Shown here piece by piece: positions 1 through 7,811 of a stretch of DNA of 25,404 nt. Numbering within the stretch: position 1 is the first letter of the stretch; every line of letters begins with the position of its first letter. A model generated the notes under the pieces. The model was given only the letters and a program-made list of their open reading frames with translations, was not told the origin of the DNA and ran no database searches. The stretch covers positions 1 to 25,404 of IMG/VR virus record IMGVR_UViG_3300035698_025845, one strand, 5' to 3'. Position numbers and translations under genes: made by a program. This DNA is from a virus.

Positions 1-74
1 ACCACTATACAGCGGTCTTAAAGTGAGGTTTGATAGATTGTGATAATATTTTATCGTTAAAAAGATAAAGAAAA

Positions 75-111
75 GCAATATGAACCGTCCGAGTAAAAGG
101 GTTCATATTGC
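75..111 (+). repeat. Perfect 12-bp inverted repeat (hairpin)
   Basis: GCAATATGAACC at 75-86 is the exact reverse complement of GGTTCATATTGC at 100-111, with a 13-base loop. No T-run follows on the plus strand, so it is not a standard intrinsic terminator. A smaller possible stem, TTTATC/GATAAA, lies just upstream. It could be part of a structured RNA or a protein-binding palindrome. Confidence 0.7.
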
Positions 112-292
112 GTCATCTTCGCAGGTGTCTTGTCATACCCAAGTTGCTGTGTCTATATATCGAAAATATATCAAATATGTGGCTAAATAGGCTTTTTTTT
201 ATATATTTTTGTTTTTGCACAAGATAAAAAACATAAATTTGACGTATATGACATTAAGGTGATGACATTAACCGAACCCCAGTCCAACACCT

Positions 293-365
293 AATTGAGG
301 GGAATTGAGAAAAACAGCTATCAAATTGAGGGGAGTTGAACTTTATTCGTCAACCCTTCAATTTG
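293..365 (+). repeat. Tandem AATTGAGGGG repeats running into a 16-bp hairpin
   Basis: AATTGAGGGGAATTGA (293-308) and AATTGAGGGGAGTTGA (324-339) differ at one base and start 31 bases apart, about three helical turns. The second copy is also the left arm of a hairpin (322-339 with 350-365): 16 pairs with one G-U and a 2-base bulge, and a 10-base loop. The same AATTGAGGGG string is the ribosome binding site region of the methyltransferase gene (from 10543), and a shorter AATTGAGGG lies before the kinase gene. It may be an operator pair, a terminator-like element, or the relic of a gene start. Confidence 0.55.
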
Positions 366-486
366 TATTTATTAAAGTTATTGAATCTAAAAATATAAAG
401 TATAAGAGAAAACTATTTGGATGATATAGAAGATCGTATTAATAACAACTCATGTATGATAAGTATTAAAACAAGAATTTATCTTG

Positions 487-492
487 TATAAT
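487..492 (+). promoter_or_regulatory. Probable -10 box for the 516-1286 gene
   Basis: A consensus TATAAT lies 12 bases before the GAGGTGG ribosome binding site, implying a leader of about 17 nt. No convincing -35 is seen 17 bases upstream. Confidence 0.4.
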
Positions 493-515
493 ATAACTGA
501 ATAGAGGTGGTTTAT

Positions 516-1286
516 TTGAAGAGACTTTGGTTTTTAAAAGTTTTTGACAAGGAAGAATATGCAGATAAATTTATAGAAAAAGGTGAAATGAAATTCACCT
601 CTTCGAATAAATTTAGAGAATATCCAGATGAATTTTATAGAAGAGACCACAATGAAGGCTTAATAAGAGAAAAAGTAAAAATACCAAAAGAATATGCAGA
701 TTCTAAAATAACTATGAAAGGAATGTACGGCAGAGAATTTGTAATTGATAGTATATTAAAAGCTGTTAAAGATGTAAGAGAAAAAGAATGTGGAGAAGAG
801 GTAACAATAACACAGTATGGTGATATAGAGGCAACGATTGATTATTATACAAAAACATTTATATATTCAGTGTTTTTAGTTGATTCGAATTTCATAGCAA
901 GTCAAAAATTGTTTGATTCACTTAGATCACTTGGAAATTTTTGTGTCTTAGTTGCTGGAGATATAATTTTAGAGGAATTATCAAAATATATGGAGGATAA
1001 GGTTGTATATTTGAATCATGGAAAAATAAAGTATGTTGATGAAGAATATTTGAATAAAAATAGGATGAATTCTTTTATTAAGCATGATAAATACAAAGAT
1101 CAAAATGAATATAGAATTACAATGTTACCAAAAGAAGACTACGAAGGATTAGATTATGTATTTGTAGCACTTGGTAATATAATAAAAATAGCTCAGAAAA
1201 CAACTGTAGATAAATTTATAGAGATTTTAGATACTGCAAGCAAACAAGTCGTGAAAGATTTGAGAGAAACGACTAAATTTATTTAA
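516..1286 (+). CDS. Uncharacterised 256-residue protein
   Basis: I do not recognise a named domain. I chose the TTG at 516 because GAGGTGG (504-510) ends 5 bases before it; an in-frame GTG at 507 lies inside that ribosome binding site. The N-terminus (KxFDxxEYADKFIEKGEMKF, then FRE, then RDHNEG) and a later segment (FIKHDKYKDQNEYRI) follow a pattern I associate with unnamed proteins scattered in phages and accessory regions, but this is memory, not a search. There is no signal peptide or membrane segment, so it is likely cytoplasmic. It stands alone with its own TATAAT and is AT-rich. A possible out-of-frame remnant follows it (1264-1368). It could be host accessory DNA or an outer prophage cargo gene. 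Confidence 0.75.
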   Translation: MKRLWFLKVFDKEEYADKFIEKGEMKFTSSNKFREYPDEFYRRDHNEGLIREKVKIPKEYADSKITMKGMYGREFVIDSILKAVKDVREKECGEEVTITQYGDIEATIDYYTKTFIYSVFLVDSNFIASQKLFDSLRSLGNFCVLVAGDIILEELSKYMEDKVVYLNHGKIKYVDEEYLNKNRMNSFIKHDKYKDQNEYRITMLPKEDYEGLDYVFVALGNIIKIAQKTTVDKFIEILDTASKQVVKDLRETTKFI

Positions 1287-1548
1287 CTTTAAAAGAATTG
1301 CGGTTATTTTAGGTAATACAAATAACTTGAATGAGTTATTGGAAACTATTGATGAATCTGAGGATTAAGCAGATTAATATCAAGTATTATTATTATTTTG
1401 CAAACATAAAAAAACTCTTAAAACTAGAAATGTAAAATTTTAAAGTAGACTTTTATAAGAAAATAAATATACGTGAAGCACTTTTAAATAGTAATGTGCT
1501 GAAAAAACCATAATACAAAATGCAAGTAAAATGTATTAGCTAATTTTT
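1287..1548. other. Gap with possible short gene remnant
   Basis: The only coding-like signal is a stretch open from 1264 to a TAA at 1366-1368, in another frame from the preceding gene. It reads VILGNTNNLNELLETIDES with no start codon or ribosome binding site, so it may be a decayed 3' end. The rest is AT-rich with no clear feature. Confidence 0.3.
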
Positions 1549-1776
1549 TTAGGCTCTATTGTTAATATAATACTTAATTAAAGCAGTCATTGTTCCAGAA
1601 CCAATTATTATGTAACCATATTGATTAAAAAAATCGGCAAACCCCCACCATGGACCTAAAAAAACAAACGCAAGTATCAAAAGTAATAAGTGAAGCAAAA
1701 CTATCTTGTATGCTTTATCAAACAAAAAGTATAAAATAATTTCAATTACTAATACTATAATAATTAAAAATAGCAT
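1549..1776 (-). CDS. Small hydrophobic membrane protein, 75 aa
   Basis: This is a short protein dominated by hydrophobic residues. I see probable membrane segments at about residues 2-19, 24-42 and 53-67, with a GPWWGF turn between the second and third. The start is supported by AAGGA seven bases upstream of the ATG on the minus strand. It reads in the same direction as the serine recombinases but lies beyond their terminator, so it is probably a separate unit. The family is unknown; possibilities include a host membrane peptide, a phage superinfection-exclusion protein or a toxin-like peptide, and nothing in the sequence decides among them. Confidence 0.6.
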   Translation of the reverse strand: MLFLIIIVLVIEIILYFLFDKAYKIVLLHLLLLILAFVFLGPWWGFADFFNQYGYIIIGSGTMTALIKYYINNRA

Positions 1777-1941
1777 AGCAGAATCCTTGGATTAATAATG
1801 ATTTGATAACCCATCACAAAATAATCCAGACCTTTCTTTATTTGTTTAGTATAATTATCTATATTGTATCATTAGGATGCTTTACCGTCAATAAAGTGGA
1901 CACAAACATTCATAGTATAAGTTTAATTTTCAATAAATCGT

Positions 1942-1984
1942 AAAAAAACTGCCTAAAGCATAACATAATGCTCTAGGCGGTTTT
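1942..1984 (-). terminator. Intrinsic terminator overlapping the recombinase stop codon
   Basis: The arms 1945-1961 and 1968-1984 form a 17-position stem with one mismatch and one G-U, and a 6-base loop. On the minus strand it is followed by a run of U (the A-run at 1942-1948). The stop codon of the 1953-3587 gene (1953-1955) and its last ten codons lie inside the hairpin. T-rich sequence also follows it on the plus strand (1981-1991), so it may work in both directions. Confidence 0.8.
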
Positions 1985-3587
1985 CTATTTTTCTGACTAT
2001 GTAATTTACAAATAAAGACTTGGTTTTTAACAGTCCACTGCATTCGACATGTTTAATTCTAAACTCAATATTATTTTTGTTAATGACTGTGATTGATTTG
2101 ATTAACTCTCCAAGCAGAGAATCAAAATCGTTACTTTTTGCTTGCTTTAGTAAAATATTATTTATCGTGTTTTTCACTTGTTCAGGTTGGTAGGTTTTGG
2201 ATAGCTGATTGTTGATTGATGGTAGTTCTAGACTTGAATCATTTAGCTCATTATTGATTTCTTCCATCACTTTTAGTTCAAACTCGTTAATTGGATCAAG
2301 GAGTTGTTGCTTCTTTGCTTGTAAGCCGAGAATTTTGGCTTCAGTGGCTTCTTTAACAAGGAGTAAACTAAGTCTTTGCGGATTTGATTCAACAGCCTTA
2401 TAAACTAAGTTTAAGAAGTCTTTTTTATTACTTATAATGTATTTCAACTGATTTAGAATTGCCTTGTCTAAGATACTTACTGAAATGTTTTCACCTGGAC
2501 ATGTTTTAATCATTTTGTTGGAAGGACACATCATCATGTTTCTTGAGTATTCAGAGTTTGTGTTCTTTTTTCTGCGAATATAACTTTTACCGCAATATGG
2601 ACATTTTAACATCCCTGCATATTTGGTATGCTGATTGTACATGTCTTTATCAATCTTTTCAGAAGTAATATGATGAAACTTTTCAATTTGAGCTTTTCTG
2701 ATTTCTTGAGCTTTATTAAATAGTTCTTGGGTGACAATTGGCGGGTGAGAGTTTTCCACATAATACATGGGTAACGTTTCGTTTTTTACTTTGAGTTTTG
2801 CTTTAAAAGAAGGTCTAACTGTTTTTTGAAGGAGTGCATTACCCGTATATTTCTCATTCTTTAATATGTTATAAATCGCATTACCATACCATTTACCTTT
2901 GTTGTAAGTGGTTTTTATATTGTTTGAATTTAAGTGTCTGATAATTTCACTAACACCAATACCTGTCGTATACATCTCGTATATCTTTCTAACAACTGCA
3001 GCTTCATCTTCGTCAATAACCAGGTTCCTATCTTCATCATATTTATATCCAAGGAATCCTTTTGCTACAATATAGAACTTACCTTCAGAGAACCTCTTTC
3101 TAACATTCCATTTAACGTTTTCACTCACATTTCTTGCTTCTTCCTCAGCCATACCAGAAAGCACAGAGATGACGAATTCAATCTTAGGGTCAAAGGAACT
3201 AATATTCTCATTTTCAAACCACACCTCAACTTTTGCTTGCTTTAAGTTCTGAAGGATAGTGATTGTGTCCACAACGTTTCTTGAAAACCTGGAGATTGAT
3301 TTGGTAATGATGAGATCAATGAGTCCACTTTTAGCCATTCCAATCATTGTTTGAAATTGGGTTCTCTTACTCATGTTAGTTCCGGATTTGCCCTCATCAG
3401 CAAATACGCCTATGAAATTCCAGTCTGATCGCTCCATGATCATCTTTGTGTATGTTTGGACCTGGGTATCAAAGCTTAAGTGAGCAACATCTTTTAATGT
3501 TGAAACTCTAGCATACGCGCATACATTTTTCTTACGTACCTGATTATCAATTAGTGTTTCAATCGATGTGATTTCTCTAATGTCCAT
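1953..3587 (-). CDS. Large serine recombinase (second of a pair), 544 aa
   Basis: This is a site-specific recombinase of the resolvase/invertase superfamily, large serine type, expected to cut and join attachment sites through a phosphoserine link. The catalytic domain is at about residues 20-165: YARVS places the nucleophile at Ser29, followed by DEGKSGT and the ITKSISRFSRN arginine motif. A recombinase domain with KGFLGYKYD and NEKYTGNALLQK follows, then a zinc ribbon (KCPYCGK with two later cysteines) and a lysine-rich, probably coiled C-terminus. The usual STDxxxQ after the serine is altered to STLKDVAHLS. Its start lies within the end of the upstream recombinase gene (11-base overlap), implying coupled translation. 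Paired large serine recombinases recall ccrA/ccrB. It could be a partner subunit rather than an independent integrase. Confidence 0.93.
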   Translation of the reverse strand: MDIREITSIETLIDNQVRKKNVCAYARVSTLKDVAHLSFDTQVQTYTKMIMERSDWNFIGVFADEGKSGTNMSKRTQFQTMIGMAKSGLIDLIITKSISRFSRNVVDTITILQNLKQAKVEVWFENENISSFDPKIEFVISVLSGMAEEEARNVSENVKWNVRKRFSEGKFYIVAKGFLGYKYDEDRNLVIDEDEAAVVRKIYEMYTTGIGVSEIIRHLNSNNIKTTYNKGKWYGNAIYNILKNEKYTGNALLQKTVRPSFKAKLKVKNETLPMYYVENSHPPIVTQELFNKAQEIRKAQIEKFHHITSEKIDKDMYNQHTKYAGMLKCPYCGKSYIRRKKNTNSEYSRNMMMCPSNKMIKTCPGENISVSILDKAILNQLKYIISNKKDFLNLVYKAVESNPQRLSLLLVKEATEAKILGLQAKKQQLLDPINEFELKVMEEINNELNDSSLELPSINNQLSKTYQPEQVKNTINNILLKQAKSNDFDSLLGELIKSITVINKNNIEFRIKHVECSGLLKTKSLFVNYIVRKIENRLEHYVML

Positions 3588-5286
3588 CTTTGCCCTTGTC
3601 CATTTCTATAAGTCTCCAATTAATTTCATTACCATCATGAGTATAAGTGCCATTTAAGATGGGGAGATATTTTTTATATTTTTCTATTTCATCTCCAAAA
3701 TTAATAAATTCATCATCCGAACTTGAGGTTAGAAAGATAACTTCTGTTGGGGATGTGACAATGATTTTTTTTACCAGCATCATTAGTGCTTCCCTGCTGA
3801 TGATGTTTTGCTTTTCTTCTAAGAAGCTTTTGAGCTGAATGATGCGTTCCTTATTTAAATGTGAATCCATAAGTTTTGATTTGTAATCACTTAGTGTTTG
3901 ATTGAGTCTTTTGAGTTCAGCTTTTTTATCTAAAAATACGGATTGATAATATTTGTCATCATCTGTAGAAGTGCTTGATATTCTAAGCTGAATTAAATTT
4001 TTAATTTCATTTTCGATTGCTATGACTTGATGCTCTGCAGATTCAATCTGTTCTTTAATGATTGGCTGCGTTAGATTAGATTCTAGAAGTAGAAGTGTTT
4101 GATTCATAATCTCAGGTGCTTCTGAGTTGATTTCATGAAAGACATACGCACTCAGTGTTTCTAATAATTGATTATCAATTGGCGTGTTAGAACAACTGCA
4201 GTGTTGCTCCCTGCCATTCTTACAGCTTAATACAATTCTGTTATAGCTCGTATTTGGATTGTAGTGCTGTCTATTCATTTTTCTATGACAAATCCCACAA
4301 TAGACAATGCCACTTAAAGGATATCTATTGGCAAACCTAGAAGAACCCTGCTGCATGCTGCGTTCCTTTTTAATATTTTGTACAATCATAAAAAGTTCTT
4401 TAGAAATGATCGGTTCATGATTATTTGTTATGTAATATTTAGGTGCTTGGCCAGTGTTTACAACTGATTTATGTGTTAGATAGTCTATGGTGACTCTTTT
4501 TTGCAAAATGACGTCTCCTGAGTATTTCTCATTGGTCAGGATAGACATAACAGTCGCTGGTTTCCAGAAAACCTCACCACGTCCATTTTTGATGTTGTTA
4601 TCTGTTAACATATTCGCTATATCCCTGGTTGATGAACCAGATAGATAAAGGTTAAATATTATTTTGATAATCTTGGCTTCCTCTACGTTAATAATAATCT
4701 TTTTATTTTCATCTTTGTCATAACCTAAAAATCTTTTTGTATTGATATGAACAATCCCTTCTTTAAATCGTTTTCTAAATCCCCATTTGACGTTCTCACT
4801 GATGTTTCTTGATTCTTCTTGAGCAATCGATGAAAATATTGTCAGCATAAAATCCACTTTAGGATCACTTGAGTATAGATTCTCTTTTTCAAAGAAGATC
4901 TCAACACCAACACCTCTAAGCTCTCTAATCATGGTTAGGCTATCGACAGTGTTTCTAGCAAAGCGTGAAATTGACTTTGTTAAGATTAAATCAATCTCTC
5001 CTTCTTTAGCATCATCGATCATCTTTAGAAACTGCAATCTTTTTTTCGTGCTCGTTCCAGATAAGCCCTCATCAGCGTACATCCCTTGAAATATCCATAG
5101 TTGGTTTTCGTTAATAAGTCTCGTGTATTCATGAATTTGTGCTTTGTAACTATTGATCTGATCTTCTTGATCTGTAGAGACGCGTGCGTAGGCGCATACC
5201 CTTTTCTTTTTGATCCCTTGAGATGCACCAAGATCAACACTATGTAATATAGGGTTAATCACGGTGACTTTGCGTTCTATCATCAT
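3577..5286 (-). CDS. Large serine recombinase (first of a pair), 569 aa
   Basis: The protein has all signs of a large serine recombinase: YARVSTDQEDQ with the nucleophile at Ser37, DEGLSGT, LTKSISRFARN, a recombinase domain with KRFLGYDKD and NEKYSGDVILQK, a zinc ribbon (YCGICHRK, then paired cysteines) and a C-terminal helical region with coiled-coil character. AAGGAGG ends six bases before the first ATG, supporting that start; a second ATG follows at once. It leads a two-gene unit with the 544-residue paralogue, which shares the same architecture but is clearly diverged. A short peptide gene and the phage repressor lie upstream on the same strand, the usual setting of a phage integration module. 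The attachment site would be expected near this block. Confidence 0.94.
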   Translation of the reverse strand: MMIERKVTVINPILHSVDLGASQGIKKKRVCAYARVSTDQEDQINSYKAQIHEYTRLINENQLWIFQGMYADEGLSGTSTKKRLQFLKMIDDAKEGEIDLILTKSISRFARNTVDSLTMIRELRGVGVEIFFEKENLYSSDPKVDFMLTIFSSIAQEESRNISENVKWGFRKRFKEGIVHINTKRFLGYDKDENKKIIINVEEAKIIKIIFNLYLSGSSTRDIANMLTDNNIKNGRGEVFWKPATVMSILTNEKYSGDVILQKRVTIDYLTHKSVVNTGQAPKYYITNNHEPIISKELFMIVQNIKKERSMQQGSSRFANRYPLSGIVYCGICHRKMNRQHYNPNTSYNRIVLSCKNGREQHCSCSNTPIDNQLLETLSAYVFHEINSEAPEIMNQTLLLLESNLTQPIIKEQIESAEHQVIAIENEIKNLIQLRISSTSTDDDKYYQSVFLDKKAELKRLNQTLSDYKSKLMDSHLNKERIIQLKSFLEEKQNIISREALMMLVKKIIVTSPTEVIFLTSSSDDEFINFGDEIEKYKKYLPILNGTYTHDGNEINWRLIEMDKGKDGH

Positions 5287-5363
5287 AGTTGACCTCCTTA
5301 ACTTTCATGTGTATCTATCACTCATGTTGCTCTAAATAGCAAGTCATTTTGAAACTAATTTTA

Positions 5364-5507
5364 TTAAGCTGCTGTGATCAAGTTGAATTCAATCCTTAGT
5401 TCAATTAAAGATTGATACCATTCAAAAAATGATATTTTATTTTCTGTTTTTAATATATCCAAATATGCTTTTTTTTGATAATAAATTGTATCTATGATGT
5501 TTTTCAT
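5364..5507 (-). CDS. Small 47-aa protein upstream of the recombinases
   Basis: A short open frame from ATG (5507-5505) to TAA (5366-5364) is preceded by GAAAGGATCAA, a good ribosome binding site 4-5 bases from the ATG. The peptide begins MKNIIDTIYYQKKAYLDILK and contains SFFEWYQSLIELRIEF, a probably helical, amphipathic composition without a signal peptide. It is too small to assign. Its position between the repressor and the recombinase pair, on the same strand, suggests an accessory factor such as a directionality factor or a leader, but this is inference. Its ribosome binding site can pair with an upstream inverted repeat. Confidence 0.55.
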   Translation of the reverse strand: MKNIIDTIYYQKKAYLDILKTENKISFFEWYQSLIELRIEFNLITAA

Positions 5508-5509
5508 TT

Positions 5510-5568
5510 GATCCTTTCTAAAAGTGCAAAAGAAAAAAGAACTGCCTAAGCAATTCCATGAAAGGATC
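5510..5568 (-). promoter_or_regulatory. Inverted repeat able to mask a ribosome binding site, with a 13-codon upstream frame
   Basis: GATCCTTTC (5510-5518) and GAAAGGATC (5560-5568) are exact reverse complements. On the minus transcript the upstream arm can pair with the ribosome binding site of the 47-aa gene. Between the arms is a 13-codon frame, MELLRQFFFLLHF, that ends at that ribosome binding site. This has the form of a leader-peptide or attenuation control, but a ribosome binding site for the 13-codon frame is weak. Confidence 0.35.
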
Positions 5569-5672
5569 TTTTGTCATCTGTACGAAAAAGATACGACAAC
5601 AACTATCTGATTTACCACTGATAGTCTATCACAAACTAAATCATAAAACTATATGCGCATTGCATAAAACAC
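5569..5672. other. Short gap with palindromes between repressor and recombinase block
   Basis: No gene is seen here. The gap holds the inverted repeat ACTATC...GATAGT (about 5602-5625) and the 8-bp palindrome ATGCGCAT. Such palindromes beside a large serine recombinase operon could be part of an attachment site, but I cannot define a core sequence. Confidence 0.25.
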
Positions 5673-6272
5673 TTAAAAGAAGTTCTCGATTGAAAAATCT
5701 TTTTTTAGTGTCCCCATGAACACACCTTTAAAGATGAGGTTTTCTGCATGAGCCTTTGTAAAATACTGAGGCTCATCGTTGATAAAGAATATACCACCCT
5801 TGTCTTTATTGAAAAAAACTTTTGAACTGTAAATAGAATCATAATATTCAAATAGCATGACACGATTATGTTGATTTGTTTGTGTGCGCCAATAAAAATC
5901 AATTTCAAGCTCAGTCTTTTTAACAGTAATGACATCATCATTAATTGTTGAAAGGGCCATCTGTATAGTAGGCACAATTTTGGTTTCTTTGTACTCAAAG
6001 CTCCGGAATGTTATCTTTTTTTCACTTCGATTTGAATATGGATTACCAATGATGTCATCTACCCGAACATTATAGAATCCAGAAAGTGTTATGAGATCAT
6101 GAATGCCGATTTCTCTTACACCTGTCTCGTAATTGACATAACCTTGTCTGGATTTATTGATGATTTTTGCCAACTGTATGGGTGATAAATTATTCATCAA
6201 ACGTAGTCTTTTTAAATTTTCACTAATGAATAAATTATTAAAATCATAATCAGAATTTAAGCCAGTAGACAT
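5673..6272 (-). CDS. XRE-family phage repressor (CI-like), 199 aa
   Basis: The N-terminus (about residues 18-75) is a helix-turn-helix of the XRE type: ENLKRLRLMNNLSPIQLAKIINKSRQGYVNYETGVREIGIHDLITLSGFYNVRVDDIIG. The C-terminal half ends in GIFFINDEPQYFTKAHAENLIFKGVFMGTL, which is shaped like the LexA/CI peptidase fold, but I see no clear Ser-Lys catalytic pair, so self-cleavage is doubtful. I start at the ATG at 6272 because GAGGTG lies six bases upstream; an in-frame GTG three codons earlier is part of that ribosome binding site. It is divergent from the plus-strand early genes, as expected of a lysogeny repressor controlling the region between. Confidence 0.85.
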   Translation of the reverse strand: MSTGLNSDYDFNNLFISENLKRLRLMNNLSPIQLAKIINKSRQGYVNYETGVREIGIHDLITLSGFYNVRVDDIIGNPYSNRSEKKITFRSFEYKETKIVPTIQMALSTINDDVITVKKTELEIDFYWRTQTNQHNRVMLFEYYDSIYSSKVFFNKDKGGIFFINDEPQYFTKAHAENLIFKGVFMGTLKKDFSIENFF

Positions 6273-6509
6273 ATAGTTCACCTCGTTATAAGTATCATGT
6301 AATTATTATAGTGCAACATATGTAGGATAGTCAAGGGTTATGTATACATTAATTCATAAATATCATGTATTTTATGGGCAATAATAGGAAAGATTTAACT
6401 CTCTTTGTTGCAACGATTAAATAATCATAAAAAGTCATTTTTTGATTCTTTCTAATCCGATATAATCTAGCATGTCATCTATAAAACAATGGAAAGGAGA
6501 CAAAAACGG
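6273..6509. promoter_or_regulatory. Divergent lysogeny/early control region
   Basis: This gap lies between the repressor (minus) and the Cro-like gene (plus). TATCATGTA occurs twice in direct orientation (6293-6301 and 6361-6369), a candidate operator half-site. A consensus TATAAT at 6461-6466 is a good -10 for the plus-strand operon, with only a T-rich sequence at the -35 position. GTTGCAAC (6408-6415) is a small palindrome. Confidence 0.5.
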
Positions 6510-6818
6510 ATGTTTGAACAAGATTTGCCACGAGTGAGAAAGAAGTACATTCCTTTAGTGCGTGACTATTTAAAAGGCTACCGCTACAAAACGGTGTATT
6601 CTGCGGAATCTATATCGCGAGAATTAGATATTTCAGCAGTTTATTACCGTCAAATTGAAGGAGGCCAAAGGGGAAGAAGACTACCTATTGAGCTTGTGAT
6701 TGAACTTATTGGATTGTTACAAGTTGATGCTTTAGAATTTCTTAAAAATGAAGCTGAATACTTAGTAGAATTTGAAAAATTAAACAGTATTAAAAAAAGA
6801 AAAAAGATCATTTGGTAA
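6510..6818 (+). CDS. Cro-like XRE helix-turn-helix regulator, 102 aa
   Basis: This is a small DNA-binding protein. YSAESISRELDISAVYYRQIEGGQRGRRLPIELVIELIGLLQV is a helix-turn-helix with the XRE spacing, in the middle of the protein, and the C-terminus is basic (IKKRKKIIW). I start at the ATG at 6510 because GGAAAGGAG (6491-6499) lies ten bases upstream, whereas the in-frame ATG at 6489 has no ribosome binding site. It is the first plus-strand gene opposite the repressor, the usual place for Cro, which would turn off lysogenic transcription. It could instead be an activator of the early operon. Confidence 0.75.
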   Translation: MFEQDLPRVRKKYIPLVRDYLKGYRYKTVYSAESISRELDISAVYYRQIEGGQRGRRLPIELVIELIGLLQVDALEFLKNEAEYLVEFEKLNSIKKRKKIIW

Positions 6819-6845
6819 TCAATAATCTGAATGTTCTAAGTTAAG

Positions 6846-6851
6846 TATAAT
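6846..6851 (+). promoter_or_regulatory. Possible -10 box before the tyrosine recombinase
   Basis: A TATAAT lies 24 bases before the recombinase ATG, upstream of the AGGTG ribosome binding site. The -35 position is not convincing. Confidence 0.3.
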
Positions 6852-6875
6852 ATAAAAAAAGAAACAGGTGAAAAG

Positions 6876-7811
6876 ATGCTCGAAAAAGAGAGGTTTAAGG
6901 AACTCACCCAAAAATATCTAGAATATCTAGATGTGAAGATTCCTACTAAGATAACCTATGCGAGGATCCTTCGTCAATACGTCGATTATGTAGACACACT
7001 ATCTGATTTACCAACTCGTAGTGATGTTATGGCATATAGAGAGAAACTTAGAACAAGAAAATTGAGCGCAACAACGATTGCGTTACACATGGTCATCATC
7101 CGGAATTTTTATAGATGGTTTCATATTGAAGGATATGGTTCAAGTGTTGCAGAGGGGATTAAAAGTCCTAAAATTGAAAAAGAATTCAAACGTTCAGCAT
7201 TAACAGAAGAACAATCAAAAAGACTTCTTCAATTTGCTTATAAAAAATCTAGTAGTTCAATTATTGATTTTAGAAACTATACCTTAGTATCTTTAATGAT
7301 TACAACAGGTATGAGAACCATTGAGGTAGAAAGGGCAGATAAATCAGATATTAGCGAATTAGACGGCGGATATGTGTTATTTGTTATGGGTAAAGGAAAA
7401 GATACTAAAAATGCAGTCATTAGGTTATCACCACAAGTCTATGACTTAATTGAGGCCTATATTATTATACGAAACGATCAAGCAGAACCATTATTTATTA
7501 ATCACAAGGGCATATACGCACATAATCGTATGGTAACAAGAAATATTCGGTTTGTTATTAAAGAAATGTTTAGGGATATCAATATCGATGATAAGCGCTA
7601 TTCAGCTCATAGTTTGAGACATACCACGGCCACTTTGTCACTTGATGAAGGCGCCGGCACAGATGAAGCACAGTTGCTCTTAAGACATTCAGATCCAGCA
7701 ACAACCAAGCTTTACTTGCATCGTAAAAGAAAAAAAGATGGTTTTTACGAATATAAGATTAGTGATAATTTGTTTGATTTTTTAGTAGTTGAAAAGGAAG
7801 AAAAGGAATAA
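6876..7811 (+). CDS. Tyrosine recombinase (phage integrase family), 311 aa
   Basis: This is a XerC/D-like site-specific recombinase that would act through a 3'-phosphotyrosine link. Residues 1-95 form a SAM-like N-terminal DNA-binding domain (ITYARILRQYVDYV, LSATTIALHMVIIRNFYRWF). The catalytic residues are visible: Arg147 in TGMRTIEV, Lys173/175 in GKGKDTK, His245-x-x-Arg248 in AHSLRHT, His271 in LLLRHSDPATT and Tyr280 in TKLYLH. AGGTG lies six bases before the ATG. It sits between the Cro-like gene and the antirepressor on the early strand, not in the lysogeny block, and the element already encodes two serine recombinases. It may serve genome dimer resolution, a second integration pathway or a nested element. 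Confidence 0.93.
   Translation: MLEKERFKELTQKYLEYLDVKIPTKITYARILRQYVDYVDTLSDLPTRSDVMAYREKLRTRKLSATTIALHMVIIRNFYRWFHIEGYGSSVAEGIKSPKIEKEFKRSALTEEQSKRLLQFAYKKSSSSIIDFRNYTLVSLMITTGMRTIEVERADKSDISELDGGYVLFVMGKGKDTKNAVIRLSPQVYDLIEAYIIIRNDQAEPLFINHKGIYAHNRMVTRNIRFVIKEMFRDINIDDKRYSAHSLRHTTATLSLDEGAGTDEAQLLLRHSDPATTKLYLHRKRKKDGFYEYKISDNLFDFLVVEKEEKE

Larger units (their letters stand above)
1..515. other. Left-edge non-coding region with hairpins and short repeats
   Basis: I find no credible coding sequence in this stretch. It holds a 12-bp perfect inverted repeat (75-111), a 10-bp direct repeat ATGACATTAA (248-257 and 262-271), a pair of near-identical 16-bp repeats (293-308 and 324-339), a long hairpin (322-365) and a probable promoter for the next gene (-10 at 487-492). 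Such dense structure suggests a structured RNA, the 3' end of an upstream operon, or the remains of a mobile-element end. I cannot assign it to a known RNA family. Confidence 0.5.

Noticed and set aside
75-180. tracrRNA or tmRNA fragment
   Set aside because: The hairpins are suggestive, but I find no CRISPR repeat, Cas gene, tag-peptide frame or tRNA-like CCA end in the window.
3577-3587. Programmed frameshift joining the two serine recombinases
   Set aside because: Each has its own complete catalytic domain and start codon; the overlap is an ordinary coupled start.
2209-3838. Plus-strand open frames of 60-100 codons opposite the serine recombinases
   Set aside because: No ribosome binding sites, poor protein composition, and the opposite strand has complete recombinase motifs throughout.
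5025-5240. Alternative minus-strand frame inside the first recombinase
   Set aside because: It lies within the catalytic domain of the real gene in another frame and has no credible start site.
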